A DNA stretch of 64,000 nt. It comes from Pirellulales bacterium. GTDB taxonomy: Bacteria; Planctomycetota; Planctomycetia; Pirellulales; Thermoguttaceae. Below are positions 1-8,807 of this stretch, in pieces. The number at the start of each line of letters is the position of its first letter. The stretch's first letter is position 1. The position numbers were made by a program, and so were the translations under genes. Location of the stretch: positions 62,001 to 126,000 of the forward strand of contig JAFGRD010000039.1 in assembly GCA_016935315.1 (NCBI GenBank), given 5' to 3'. A model generated the notes under the pieces. That model saw nothing but the letters and a program-made list of their open reading frames with translations, was not told the DNA's origin and searched no databases.

Positions 1-135
1 TCGCTCGGCGGTGACGATCAGCACTTCGTGCAGATAGTCCGTAGCCAAACGACGGATCGTCTGCACCGTGGCCCGTAACGAGTCGGTCTCGTTGAGAACC
101 GGCAGCACAAAGGTAATAGCCAGTTTCTCCGCCAA
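1..135 (-). CDS. Glycosyltransferase family 2, N-terminal fragment
   Basis: The open frame runs off the left edge; about 45 codons are present. The translation begins LAEKLAITFVLPVLNE and continues with a region typical of the GT-A nucleotide-binding start of dolichol-phosphate mannose synthase-like family 2 enzymes (a beta strand, then V-L-N-E-T-D-S-L). There is no ATG in frame before the stop at 172-174, so I place the start at a TTG (133-135). A purine-rich GAGTCCGAGG lies upstream; CTG at 121-123 is an alternative. By family it should transfer a sugar from a nucleotide sugar at the inner membrane face. It lies downstream of the PEP-CTERM gene and a likely terminator, so it is probably transcribed separately. 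The family call rests on the first strand only. Confidence 0.6.
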   Translation of the reverse strand, partial: MAEKLAITFVLPVLNETDSLRATVQTIRRLATDYLHEVLIVTAER

Positions 136-181
136 CGTGCCCTCGGACTCGCTGCCTGCCGAAAGGAAAGGTCACCCAAGA

Positions 182-220
182 AAAGCAATGGGCCCACCAT
201 TGTGGTGGGCCTGTTGCTTT
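182..220 (-). terminator. Strong hairpin after the PEP-CTERM gene
   Basis: AAAGCAA, two bases, GGCCCACCA, a 3-base loop, TGGTGGGCC, two bases, TTGCTTT. This gives a near-continuous 16-bp stem interrupted by one 2x2 internal loop. On the minus strand it lies about 70 nt after the stop of the PEP-CTERM gene and ends in TTGCTTTTCTT, so it could be a Rho-independent terminator for that gene. Confidence 0.6.
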
Positions 221-231
221 GTGTCAAGCAC

Positions 232-279
232 CCTGTTTCAGACTGCCGTTGGAGGCAGCTTTGTGCAGCCTGAAACAGG
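232..279. repeat. Inverted repeat CCTGTTTCAG/CTGAAACAGG
   Basis: A perfect 10-bp inverted repeat (232-241 and 270-279) around a 28-nt loop that itself holds a smaller CTGCC/GGCAG pairing. It lies just after the PEP-CTERM stop codon and before the terminator hairpin. It may stabilise the 3' end of the mRNA. Confidence 0.5.
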
Positions 280-291
280 CCAAATCGCTTT

Positions 292-1089
292 CTATCGCTT
301 CCGCCAACGCCAGGTGCCCACAACCACCAACAGCGCTCCGAGAGCCGACAGCGAGACCAGCGTCGAAGGTTCGGGGACTGCTACCACGCTATCCAACTCG
401 AAATCGACGTTGGGAGTGGGAGTTCCCGAGTTGTTGAACTCAAACGTCAGGCTTTCCACGCTGCCGAACACGTTGACCGGAAAGGCGGCAAAGGGTATGT
501 CGTAAACGAAGGGGGTTCCCGATTCGGGGACCAGGAGGTTGACCGTCGTCGGAGTGCCGCCGGCGCCGACGGCTGTAACGGCCAGGCCCAAAGCAAGCGC
601 GTTGCCTCCGTCGACACTGTTAAACGCCAGTTGGAGTCTGTCGTTGACGCCGCCATCGGTCAGGTCCACCGGTCCCAATCCCTTCGCGTCGACCAAGGCG
701 CCGCTTGAATCCATATCAACGCCGTCATATTGGGCAGTCACGCGTGTTCCGGCGCGCCCATAGGTTCCCACCTCAAGCACTCCATTCCCATAGACAGGCT
801 CGTAGCCAATGATACCGGCAGCGGAAATCGGCAAAGGCGTTCCCACGACCTGGACAAGGATATCGCGCTCTCCACCAAGAACGCCGACAACCGTATCCTT
901 ATTGAGGAACGGGTTGCCGCTGCCCCAAGGTGCGAGCCCCGGAACGAAGAAGTTCGTTCCCGGGTTAGGGTTGTCGAACGAATCAATCACAATCGTGTTC
1001 GCGAGGGTCGCGGCAGGGTTGACCACCAACGCACATACGAAGAAAAGACCAATTGCCAACGAGAACAAAGCCTTAAGACGATGACACAT
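292..1089 (-). CDS. PEP-CTERM sorting domain protein
   Basis: 265 residues. The N-terminus is a typical signal peptide: a basic start (MCHRLK), a hydrophobic stretch, and a likely cut after A-T-L-A-N. The middle (about 35-235) is rich in G, V, T and N and looks like a secreted beta-sandwich; I do not recognise it further. The C-terminus is a textbook PEP-CTERM signal: V-P-E-P-S-T, a hydrophobic helix, then W-R-W-R-K-R. In characterised systems such tails are recognised and processed by an exosortase, and one is encoded at 25475-26614 in this window. A strong ribosome site (AAAGGAGG) precedes the ATG. The gene sits behind 567 nt without genes, so it probably has its own promoter. It is a likely substrate or matrix protein of the EPS/exosortase locus. 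Confidence 0.9.
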   Translation of the reverse strand: MCHRLKALFSLAIGLFFVCALVVNPAATLANTIVIDSFDNPNPGTNFFVPGLAPWGSGNPFLNKDTVVGVLGGERDILVQVVGTPLPISAAGIIGYEPVYGNGVLEVGTYGRAGTRVTAQYDGVDMDSSGALVDAKGLGPVDLTDGGVNDRLQLAFNSVDGGNALALGLAVTAVGAGGTPTTVNLLVPESGTPFVYDIPFAAFPVNVFGSVESLTFEFNNSGTPTPNVDFELDSVVAVPEPSTLVSLSALGALLVVVGTWRWRKR

Positions 1090-1101
1090 AGCTGCCTCCT
1101 T

Positions 1102-1117
1102 TTGGGCGGTCGCCCAA
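1102..1117. promoter_or_regulatory. Inverted repeat in the 5' leader of the PEP-CTERM gene
   Basis: TTGGGCGGTCGCCCAA: 7-bp arms around a 2-nt centre, immediately upstream of the Shine-Dalgarno of the PEP-CTERM gene. It could be an operator or a small hairpin that controls ribosome access. Nothing further supports it. Confidence 0.3.
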
Positions 1118-1570
1118 CATGTGGTAATCCCGGTGCGGGAATCAAGGCTCTAGGTTCTGGTAGGAAGGTTCGATCATCGAGAACTCGCTACCATCCCGTA
1201 TACTCTACCTATTGTAATGGACGGCAAGAACCCATGTCAACGATTTTTACTGCGTAGACCCGATATCTTCCATTATATAGTGGGTAGTCTGCCCAGCGGC
1301 TGCGGCCTCTTGCCAACCTCAATTGCCGGACCCCTCCACAGGCACACAGCCTTTCCTTGACTCCATCACAATCGCCAAACACCGCCGATTTTACAGAATC
1401 AGACCAGCTTGTCAAGCAACTCCGGAGCGAGCAGCCCAATTTTTCTGAGAAAAAGTCCGAAGCCGCCAAAACGACCGCTGGCACGCCATAAAGACAATAC
1501 TGCAGGGTTGTATGGCTACCTCGCACGAAGGTGGTCCTCGTCCGGTTTACGCCGACAAGACATCCGCACC

Positions 1571-1600
1571 GGGGCGTCTCCAGTCGGGGCGTCTCCAATC
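1571..1600. repeat. 15-bp tandem duplication
   Basis: GGGGCGTCTCCAGTC followed directly by GGGGCGTCTCCAATC (one mismatch), about 60 bp beyond the stop codon of the first epimerase gene. It looks like a small slippage duplication. Confidence 0.7.
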
Positions 1601-1656
1601 GACGGTGGCCGGACGGAATCCACCTCCGATCGCCCGTCGCCCGGGTCGGCTTGCCC

Positions 1657-2769
1657 TTATGCGCCGGCCAAGACTGTCGCGGTCCGCTTGGCGGCCATGC
1701 CATCCCACAAGGGGGGGCAGGACCCCTTCTTGTATGAGTTTTGGATCACCTCGTCGAGGCACTTGCGCAACTTGACTGGGTCGTTGCCTACCAGCGTGCT
1801 TGTGCCCTGGTCCACGGTTACTGGCCGTTCGGTGTTGGGGCGCGCCGTCAGGCAAGGGATCCCCAGCACGGTCGATTCCTCTTGCAGTCCCCCGGAATCG
1901 GTGACGATCACCTTCGCCTGGGATGAGAGTGCCAGAAAATCGAGATACCCCAGCGGCGGCAGTTGCACGATTCCTTCGGCGGAAGCGAGTCTCTGGCTGA
2001 GATCGAACTGCTCGATACGCTTCTTCGTCCTGGGATGGATTGGGAACACCAGCGGCAACTCCCGCGAGGTGTCGATCAGCACCTCCAGCAGTCGCGAGAG
2101 GATTTCCGGGGTATCCACGTTTGCCGGGCGGTGCAGTGTCACCAGGCCATAGCGGCCGGGCTGCAGACCGTATTGTTGGTGCGTGTCGCGGGCCTTCGCC
2201 CTCGGCAACAACCACACCAGTGTGTCGATCATGATGTTGCCGACCAGATGGATTCGATCCTCCGCGTGCCCCTCTCGGCGAAGGTTCTCCACGCCTGACG
2301 GCTCGGAAACGAGCAGGATGTCGGCGATGGCATCGGTGACGACACGGTTGATTTCCTCGGGCATAGTGCGGTCGAAGCTTCGCAAGCCGGCCTCGACGTG
2401 TGCTACCTTGACACCGAGTTTTGCCGCGGCCAGTGTCGCGGCCATGGTCGAATTGACGTCCCCGACGACGACAACCAGGTCGTAGCGCTTGCCGCCGGGT
2501 GTCCCCCTTCGCAACACGTCCTCGAATCGTTCCAGGACGCGCGCAGTCTGCTCCCCGTGCTGCCCGGAGCCAACATCCAGCGAGACTTCGGGGCGTTTCA
2601 TTCCGAGTTCTTCGAAAAAGACATCGGAGAGGTTTTGGTCGTAGTGCTGCCCGGTATGGATGAGGACGGCCTCGATAGAGGGGTAAGCATCCAAAGCGCG
2701 CAGAAGTGGCGCCATTTTCATGAAGTTCGGCCGGGCGCCGACGACGCAGGCCAAGCGTAGGTTTGCCAA
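1657..2769 (-). CDS. wecB: UDP-GlcNAc 2-epimerase (non-hydrolysing), GARPNFMK type
   Basis: 370 residues, full family length. It interconverts UDP-GlcNAc and UDP-ManNAc in the cytosol, supplying ManNAc-type donors for glycan synthesis. Visible motifs are GARPNFMK (11-18), HTGQHYD (38-44), VGDVNS with D104, HVEAG with E126, PEEINR (137-142) and LHRPANVD with H213. These match the catalytic D/E/E/H set known in E. coli WecB. It differs clearly from the second epimerase at 17963-19111, which has GTRPEAIK and HRRENFG, so the two may act on different UDP-sugars. The ATG lies about 38 nt from repeat copy 1, which separates it from the heparinase-like gene upstream. Confidence 0.9.
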   Translation of the reverse strand: MANLRLACVVGARPNFMKMAPLLRALDAYPSIEAVLIHTGQHYDQNLSDVFFEELGMKRPEVSLDVGSGQHGEQTARVLERFEDVLRRGTPGGKRYDLVVVVGDVNSTMAATLAAAKLGVKVAHVEAGLRSFDRTMPEEINRVVTDAIADILLVSEPSGVENLRREGHAEDRIHLVGNIMIDTLVWLLPRAKARDTHQQYGLQPGRYGLVTLHRPANVDTPEILSRLLEVLIDTSRELPLVFPIHPRTKKRIEQFDLSQRLASAEGIVQLPPLGYLDFLALSSQAKVIVTDSGGLQEESTVLGIPCLTARPNTERPVTVDQGTSTLVGNDPVKLRKCLDEVIQNSYKKGSCPPLWDGMAAKRTATVLAGA

Positions 2770-2806
2770 AGGTGCTACTCCTCGATTTGGGGGAACGAAG
2801 GTGCGC

Positions 2807-2910
2807 GGTTGACGTTTACGCAGTCAACGCGCGAGGGCGACCAATGGGACCCCGATCTTTCCGGCCTTCCGTTGGCCGGCCTTGATCATCTGCAGTGCAA
2901 ATGTCAATAG
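2807..2910 (+). repeat. Palindromic intergenic element, copy 1
   Basis: About 104 bp. The left end is GGTTGACGTTTACGCAGTC, the core is a hairpin of CGACCAATGGGA-type arms, and the right end is TGCAAATGTCAATAG. The right-end bases TCAATA, read on the minus strand as TATTGA, are the last codon and stop of the heparinase-like gene. It sits 37 nt upstream of the first epimerase ATG. Confidence 0.85.
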
Positions 2911-4892
2911 GCATTTGTGATCGGTTGCAGGTGCAGGGCTCCGTCATTCTCACCCCAGCGCAGACTCGTATCGTCTCCTGCAAACGCCGTCAACGATGCT
3001 GGTACTTCGGGTCGGTTCCAGACAAGATGCCAACCGCAAACCAGCGGCAGCGAGGCAGTGGCGGTCCATTCCACCACAGGGCATCGTAGCCGCTGGCCCA
3101 ACTCGGGACAATACCAGCCGCTTTTCACGGTGACTTCCCCGGGCGCGAGCGCCCGGAGGTAGTAGGTGGCCCCGTGCGCGTCGAGGCGGATTTCGTTGGG
3201 CCCCAGTTGGCCCGCCTCGACGTCGGGGTGGAAGTGAAGCCGGCTGGTCAGCTTGTGCCGGCCCGCGGCATCGGCCCAGTCGATGCAGAACCAGGGCCCG
3301 CCCGGCCGGCAGGCCATCCAGCGGCCCACCGTGAAAACGCCCAGCCGACGGTAGGCGTCGTGACGTGCTCGGGCCCAGTAGAAGCCGCCGGTTTCTCCGG
3401 AGGCAAACCCCCGCGGCCACCCGCGATAGCCCATGCGGAACCGCGACCACATGTCGCACTGATCGGAATCGTCGATGACCAGGACGTTATGGGCCGCGCT
3501 GCCACGGCAATAGCGCCGCATGGCGTCGTCTTGGTAATTGAAGACACCACCGTCGACGAAGAAGCGTTTGCCCCGAATCGACGCCTCAAACGTCAGCAGG
3601 TCGGCGTGGGCGTGGGCCGGCAAGTGATCCGGCCCCACGGGCCCCGCGTCAAAGAGCAGGAAATCCGTGCCGTGATGATAGGTCCAATAGTCGCCGACGC
3701 GACAGGCTGACGGGACCATCGCCGGCGTGCGGATCGCAACCGTATCGCGCGGCTCGGCCTGAGAGTCTCCACTGCCGACTCGGGCAACAAGCCGTTTGGC
3801 GGGCGGCGACTCCCCGAAGCACGCGTCGCCCAGCAGCGGGATCTCGCCGTCGCAGTGGAGAATCGCCGTGAGGAAACCGGCCATTCTCTCCGCCGTTGCG
3901 CCGCAGATCTGGGCCAGTTCCGGCCGCAAGTGCGCGGCCACGTCCCGCACGTCGAGAAGGGCGTCGAGCATCAGGGCATGGTACATGGGTGAACGCTCGA
4001 AATGCTCGCCGTGCGGGAGGATCTGCTCATCGAGTTGCCCGCGCAGGAGGGCGGCCCCCGTCTGAAGCCAGCGGTCGGCGTCGGGACCTTCCAGGAATGC
4101 TCCCACCAGCACCAACGCCCTGGCGTTTTCCAGCAAGTGGTTGCCGCCGACGTCTCGTTCCAGGTGTGCTTCGAGGAACCTAGCCTGGCAGCCCAGGCTG
4201 GCGATGACCCGACGCGCCAATTCGCCTTTCGGAGGCGACGCCGACCACAGCAATGCCCAGGCCGGTAGGCGTCGCGAGATGCAGTAAGGGTGCCATGCGT
4301 CGCCCAGAACCCGCCCGTCGTCAAGCCGGTTGTGCTCGATCCAGTCGCAAACGAGTTGCCAGGCCCGTTCGAACCAGACAGACTCGCCGCGCCGGACTGC
4401 CTCGGCCGCCAGATCGAGCAGGAAGTCGTGGTAGTGGAGGTGGAATCGCCATAAATGCGGCGCTTCCGGCCAACTCTCCAGCCGCCAGTCGACCGGATCA
4501 GGCAGCTCGCGCGGCTGATTGAGGAACTCGAAGTTGCCTTGCAACACGCTGGATGCGCGTGCAGTCGAACCTTCTGCACAAGAGCTGGCCAGTTTGGCTC
4601 TCAGCAGCCGCTCGAAGGCCGGGATCACCGGCCGTCGGCCGACGATCCGGGGGCTCCGGCGGTAGCGTCGCCCGCCGTTCCAACGTAGGAGTCGGCGCCG
4701 ACCGATGGTCACCAACCGCATGGCCAACTGCGACTTGCGGTGGTAGCGCAACACGTACCACCATCGCAGAACTCTCTCGATCCGGCCCGGCGCGTGACAG
4801 ATATCGGTCTGCGGATCGTTCAACGCGGAGCCACCGGATCCTCGGAGACTGGAGAGGCACGCCACCAGGCGAACGGGCTGGCGAGACGGCAT
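2904..4892 (-). CDS. Heparinase II/III-like protein of the EPS locus
   Basis: 662 residues. The N-terminal half (about 130-370) is an (alpha/alpha) toroid with the GGNHLLENARA and FERSPMYHALMLDAL motifs of the heparinase II/III family. The C-terminal half has HAHADLLTFEAS and AAHNVLVIDD, typical of the beta-sandwich part. By family it would be a polysaccharide lyase; such genes recur in EPS clusters beside WbuB-like transferases and bi-domain oxidoreductases, where their role is not firmly known. No signal peptide is seen, so the protein may be cytosolic or non-classical. The gene begins 13 nt after the upstream transferase. Its last codon and stop (TAT TGA) are made by the end of repeat copy 1, so the natural C-terminus may have been changed. 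Confidence 0.85.
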   Translation of the reverse strand: MPSRQPVRLVACLSSLRGSGGSALNDPQTDICHAPGRIERVLRWWYVLRYHRKSQLAMRLVTIGRRRLLRWNGGRRYRRSPRIVGRRPVIPAFERLLRAKLASSCAEGSTARASSVLQGNFEFLNQPRELPDPVDWRLESWPEAPHLWRFHLHYHDFLLDLAAEAVRRGESVWFERAWQLVCDWIEHNRLDDGRVLGDAWHPYCISRRLPAWALLWSASPPKGELARRVIASLGCQARFLEAHLERDVGGNHLLENARALVLVGAFLEGPDADRWLQTGAALLRGQLDEQILPHGEHFERSPMYHALMLDALLDVRDVAAHLRPELAQICGATAERMAGFLTAILHCDGEIPLLGDACFGESPPAKRLVARVGSGDSQAEPRDTVAIRTPAMVPSACRVGDYWTYHHGTDFLLFDAGPVGPDHLPAHAHADLLTFEASIRGKRFFVDGGVFNYQDDAMRRYCRGSAAHNVLVIDDSDQCDMWSRFRMGYRGWPRGFASGETGGFYWARARHDAYRRLGVFTVGRWMACRPGGPWFCIDWADAAGRHKLTSRLHFHPDVEAGQLGPNEIRLDAHGATYYLRALAPGEVTVKSGWYCPELGQRLRCPVVEWTATASLPLVCGWHLVWNRPEVPASLTAFAGDDTSLRWGENDGALHLQPITNAY

Positions 4893-4905
4893 GGCACCGG
4901 CGACT

Positions 4906-6258
4906 TCAACCTTCTTCCGTCTCGGCTACGGCTTCGGGTTCCGCCTTGGGCAAGACGGCTTTGGCCTCTATCGGCTGCTCGACCGATGGCGGCGGCGTTG
5001 CCCCGGCCGGCGCTTCCGAGTCCGCCACGCCGGCCACCCGATGCAACAAGTCGAGATACTCGGCTGCCAGCAGGTCGCGATTGTAGTGTTTGGCCACATA
5101 GGTTCGAGCCGCCCGCCCGTGTTGGGCAGCGAATCCCGGGTCGTCGGCCAGAGTCTTGATGGCCTCGACCAACGAGGAGGCTGAATCGGGTTCCATTTCC
5201 AGCCCCGCGCCGGCCTCGACGACGATGTCTCGGGCTTCGCCCCGCACGCCAATGATGATCGGCCTTTCCATGGCCATCGTCTCGAAGATCTTCGAGGGCA
5301 ACACGGTTCCGAACAGCTCGCACTTCTTCAGATGGATCAGACAGGCGTCTGAGCTTGCCAGAATCGGCGGAATCTCCTCTTTGGGCTGTCGATCGACGAA
5401 GACAACCATGTCTGTCAAATCGGCCTGCTTCGCCTGTTCTCTCAGCCGCTGCCGTGATGCGCCGTCGCCAACCAAGGCAAAGCAGATGTCGCGTCGCTTC
5501 TTCTGCTTCAGGATCTTGGCCGCATCGAGTACCACCTCCAGGCCGTGGGCCATGCCGATTGTGCCGATGTACGAACAGACGAACCGATCCTCCAAGTCCC
5601 ACATGTGGAGGAACCGCACGTCCGGTTCAGCCGGTTTGAAGAACTCCAAGTCGACCCCGTTGGTGATCACCGAGATCCGATCGCCCAAACCGACCTTGCT
5701 GACGATATTGTCCCGGTAACCGCGCCCGACGGCGACGATGTGGCGGGCCGAGCGATACATTCGGCGTTCCATCCGCTCCAGCAACCGCAACAGCAAGCGG
5801 TTGCGCAGCGCCCCGACGGCCTCGATCGATTCGGGCCAGATGTCGCGGATTTCCAGGACCAGGGGCACGCGTTTCAACCACGACGCCAGCACTCCTGCCC
5901 AACCACAGAAGAGCTGGGGTGAGGTGGCCACAATCACATCGGGCCGCGAGAGCCTCAGCGATGCTAGCGTTGCTGTCGCCAAGAAGGAGACATAATTCAA
6001 CACCCGCCTTACCGTTCCGGCGTTGGGCGCCATATAGGTCCAAACGCGCACCACGCGAATGCCGTCAACGTCTTCGATCTGCCGCCGGACCCCATTCTTG
6101 TAGCCTGGGTAGACTACCCCGTTCGGGCAATTCGGTGCGCAGGTGACCACCGTCACGTCGTGTCCGGCGCGTACCCATCGCACGCAGTGTTCGTACGTTC
6201 GTGTGGCCGGCGCGTTGACTTCGGGCGGGAAATAGTGACTAAAGAAGAGAATCTTCAT
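4906..6258 (-). CDS. WbuB-like glycosyltransferase family 4
   Basis: 450 residues, GT-B fold. The start MKILFFSHYFPPEVNAPA is typical of the WbuB group, which in enterobacteria transfers an N-acetyl-fucosamine-type sugar. Later motifs are LEIRDIWPES, the linker VITNGVDLEFF (about 210) and the donor-binding LPSKIFETMAMERPII (about 320). Enzymes of this group act on the cytosolic side of the inner membrane on undecaprenyl-linked acceptors. The C-terminal 35 residues are A/E/P-rich and probably disordered. It lies between the bi-domain oxidoreductase and the heparinase-like gene, a recurrent arrangement. The actual sugar transferred cannot be read from the sequence. Confidence 0.9.
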   Translation of the reverse strand: MKILFFSHYFPPEVNAPATRTYEHCVRWVRAGHDVTVVTCAPNCPNGVVYPGYKNGVRRQIEDVDGIRVVRVWTYMAPNAGTVRRVLNYVSFLATATLASLRLSRPDVIVATSPQLFCGWAGVLASWLKRVPLVLEIRDIWPESIEAVGALRNRLLLRLLERMERRMYRSARHIVAVGRGYRDNIVSKVGLGDRISVITNGVDLEFFKPAEPDVRFLHMWDLEDRFVCSYIGTIGMAHGLEVVLDAAKILKQKKRRDICFALVGDGASRQRLREQAKQADLTDMVVFVDRQPKEEIPPILASSDACLIHLKKCELFGTVLPSKIFETMAMERPIIIGVRGEARDIVVEAGAGLEMEPDSASSLVEAIKTLADDPGFAAQHGRAARTYVAKHYNRDLLAAEYLDLLHRVAGVADSEAPAGATPPPSVEQPIEAKAVLPKAEPEAVAETEEG

Positions 6259-6388
6259 GCGGTGCGAGTCCCTCAGCCTGTAGGCATATTAACATGCACG
6301 TTCACTCGTGTCCATCGAGATCGGCGCGTTGTGGCCTCTGTTTTGGCCTGGTTGCGAGGACCCGGACATCAGTTGCATCGGGTCCCGG

Positions 6389-8575
6389 TCAGGAGGATGT
6401 TGACGTTATTTCCGATTGGAGCGACGCGATGGGTGTGGGTTCCCCCCGCTGGACGCTTTTCAGCGTGGCGAGGCTGACAAGCGTGGTGGCCACGAGCGAT
6501 TCGAACTCGATCGGCAGATTGCCGCCGGTCCGCAGCGCCGCGATGAATTCCGTCAGCTCTGCCTGATGCCCCTTGTCGGCCCGTACGAGCTTCCTCCGCA
6601 CGGAGCGTTTCCCGTCGGCATGGAGCTGTAAGCGCCGGAAATCTTCCAGCACGCCGGCATGACCGCCGGCGAACACCTCGATCCGCTCCTTGCTGAAGGA
6701 TGAGGGGCCCGTGCTCGTATAGGCCAGTTGGCACACGGACCCGTCGTCGTAGGCGACGGTGACCATTGCGTCGTCGGCCGATTGCGTGGCGGGCGCCGCT
6801 GCGTGAACCGTCTGCGGCGCGGAATCCGTCAGGTACGCGAAGAAGTCGAAGAAGTGACAGGCTTCGCCGAGGATTCTCCCGCCCTCGGCGGGATCGGAAA
6901 TCCAGTGATCGGCCGGCAGCGCGCCCGCGTTGCAGCGATAGAGCACACTGAGCGGCCCCCGCCCGGCCATAGACCGCTTCAACTCGGCGGCCAACGGGGA
7001 AAACCGGCGGTTGAAGCCGACCATCAAACGTCCTTCGTGCGACCGGCATGCCCGACATATTTCCCGCAGTTGATCGAGCGAAATGGCCAACGGCTTCTCC
7101 ACGAACACGGCTTTCCCGGCCGCCAATGCGCGGCAAATTCCGCCGGCATGTTGGGAGTGCGGCGTTGTAATGAACACGGCGTCCGTATCGGCATCGCCGT
7201 AGATTTCCTCTTCCGCCGAGGCGCAAAACGCGAATCCGAACTTCTTGCCGGCGGAGCGGGCGGCAATCCCCGAAGCATCGACAATCCCTCGCCGTTCTAC
7301 GTGAGAGAGCTTTGCAAGGTTCGGCAGGTGCACGGAACGGGCGAAGCCACCTGCGCCGATGAAAGAGACACCCACCGTGCCGATGGGTTTCGCTGCCACG
7401 GAAGTGGCCAACGAGACACGAGAGGTCTCCGTTGCCCGGTCGTGGCCCGGTTCCTCGGGATATGTCAACACGACACCGAGATACGGCTCCCGGTTGCTGA
7501 GGATCAGCTCGAAGGCCGTTTCCGCTTCGTCGATGGGAAATCGATGCGTGGTGCAGACTTCCGGCCGAACCGTGCCCGCGGCCACAAGGTCCAGGAACGC
7601 CTCGATATTGCGGTTCTCGGTCCACCGAACGTAGCCGACCGGATAGTCCTGTCCATGTTCTTCATATTGCGGGTCGTACCGCCCCGGGCCGTAGGAGCGA
7701 GAGACGATGAACGTCAACTCCTTGCGGAAGTATGGGGTGCGCGGTATGTCCATTCCGGTAACGCCCACCATCACCACGCGCGCCCGGTCGCGAGCCAGCG
7801 CGGCGGCCTGCTCGACGGGATCGTTGCTGGCGGTCGCTGCCGTAATCAGAATCGCATCGGCCCCTCGCCCTCGGGTGAATTGCAGCACTTCCTTCTCGGT
7901 GCGATCGCCCTCAATGACTAGTGGCCGGTCGGCGCCGTTGACAGCGGCCAGTTCCACGCGGCTCTTGTCCGGGTCGAGTCCCGCGACGCGGCAGCCGGAT
8001 GCCTTGAGGATCTGGACGGTCAACTGCCCGATCAGCCCCAGGCCGAGCACGACGACCGTCTCGCCGAATCGGACGTCCGCATTGCGGATTCCCTGGAGGG
8101 CGATCGTTCCGACCGTGGAATAGGCGGCGGCTTCGGTGGCAACGCCCGGGGGAACGGGCACGGCCAGCAGTCGCGGCACGTAGTTGACTTCGGCATGGTT
8201 GGCATATCCGGCCCCGGCGCACGCTACCAACTGCCCCACCTCGAACTGACGTGCCCCGGCACCAACTTGGAGGACTTCGCCACAAGCGCTGTAGCCCATC
8301 GGTGCCTCGCGGTCCAACTTCTCGCGAACTGCTTGAAAGGTGGCCAGGAATCCGTCGCGGCGGAGTTTGTCGAGCACCTTGCGAACAAGATCAGGGCGTT
8401 CCCGGGCCTTGCCGACCAGGCTCTTCTTCGCCAGTTGCAGCATCATCCGCTCGGTTCCGGCCGAGACGAGCGAGGCCCGGCTGCGCACCAAGATCCCCTG
8501 CGGCTGCAACAAGGGAACCGGGACCTCGTCCAGAGAAAGCTCGCCCGTTCTCAGGTTTTGCGTGAGCTGTTTCAA
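6389..8575 (-). CDS. Bi-domain oxidoreductase (MDR alcohol dehydrogenase-like plus Gfo/Idh/MocA)
   Basis: 728 residues. Residues 1-370 form a medium-chain dehydrogenase/reductase unit with the Rossmann motif VVVLGLGLIGQ (about 170-180). Residues about 395-728 form a Gfo/Idh/MocA unit: VGVSFIGAGGFA, then the catalytic FVEKPLAISL motif with the normal lysine. It probably carries out linked NAD(P)-dependent redox steps on a sugar nucleotide for EPS synthesis, in the cytosol. This fusion is common in EPS clusters that also carry WbuB-like and heparinase-like genes, and both lie next to it here. The substrate is unknown. The start MKQLTQNLRTGELSL is the usual one for the family. 130 nt separate it from the transferase downstream. 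Confidence 0.9.
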   Translation of the reverse strand: MKQLTQNLRTGELSLDEVPVPLLQPQGILVRSRASLVSAGTERMMLQLAKKSLVGKARERPDLVRKVLDKLRRDGFLATFQAVREKLDREAPMGYSACGEVLQVGAGARQFEVGQLVACAGAGYANHAEVNYVPRLLAVPVPPGVATEAAAYSTVGTIALQGIRNADVRFGETVVVLGLGLIGQLTVQILKASGCRVAGLDPDKSRVELAAVNGADRPLVIEGDRTEKEVLQFTRGRGADAILITAATASNDPVEQAAALARDRARVVMVGVTGMDIPRTPYFRKELTFIVSRSYGPGRYDPQYEEHGQDYPVGYVRWTENRNIEAFLDLVAAGTVRPEVCTTHRFPIDEAETAFELILSNREPYLGVVLTYPEEPGHDRATETSRVSLATSVAAKPIGTVGVSFIGAGGFARSVHLPNLAKLSHVERRGIVDASGIAARSAGKKFGFAFCASAEEEIYGDADTDAVFITTPHSQHAGGICRALAAGKAVFVEKPLAISLDQLREICRACRSHEGRLMVGFNRRFSPLAAELKRSMAGRGPLSVLYRCNAGALPADHWISDPAEGGRILGEACHFFDFFAYLTDSAPQTVHAAAPATQSADDAMVTVAYDDGSVCQLAYTSTGPSSFSKERIEVFAGGHAGVLEDFRRLQLHADGKRSVRRKLVRADKGHQAELTEFIAALRTGGNLPIEFESLVATTLVSLATLKSVQRGEPTPIASLQSEITSTSS

Positions 8576-8807
8576 AATGCCAACCTCATCGTATGAGCGT
8601 GTCAGTCTGTTGCTTGCCCGAGGTCCGAGCCACCAAGTCGAGCCTCGTGCCGCGAGAGCCGCAAGTCCTTTGTCGGGAAGGTGTTGCGCGGGGATGGACT
8701 CTCAGCCGGCTGCATTTGCGGTCCGCTTGCGGCGGTGGCCTCATCGTAGTGTACCATCTTCCCGCAGGCCAACGAGCGCCCTTTGAAACCTCCAACCGGG
8801 TAACACT

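Larger units (their letters stand above)
1090..1656. other. Gene-free stretch upstream of the PEP-CTERM gene
   Basis: No convincing gene. It holds the ribosome site and a small inverted repeat for the PEP-CTERM gene, a TATAAT on the minus strand at 1272-1277 with no good -35 box, and a 15-bp tandem duplication at 1571-1600. Frames crossing it have no family features. Confidence 0.5.

Noticed and set aside
1272-1277. TATAAT as promoter of the PEP-CTERM gene
   Set aside because: No acceptable -35 box stands 16-18 nt upstream, and the leader would be over 180 nt. It was left as a note only.
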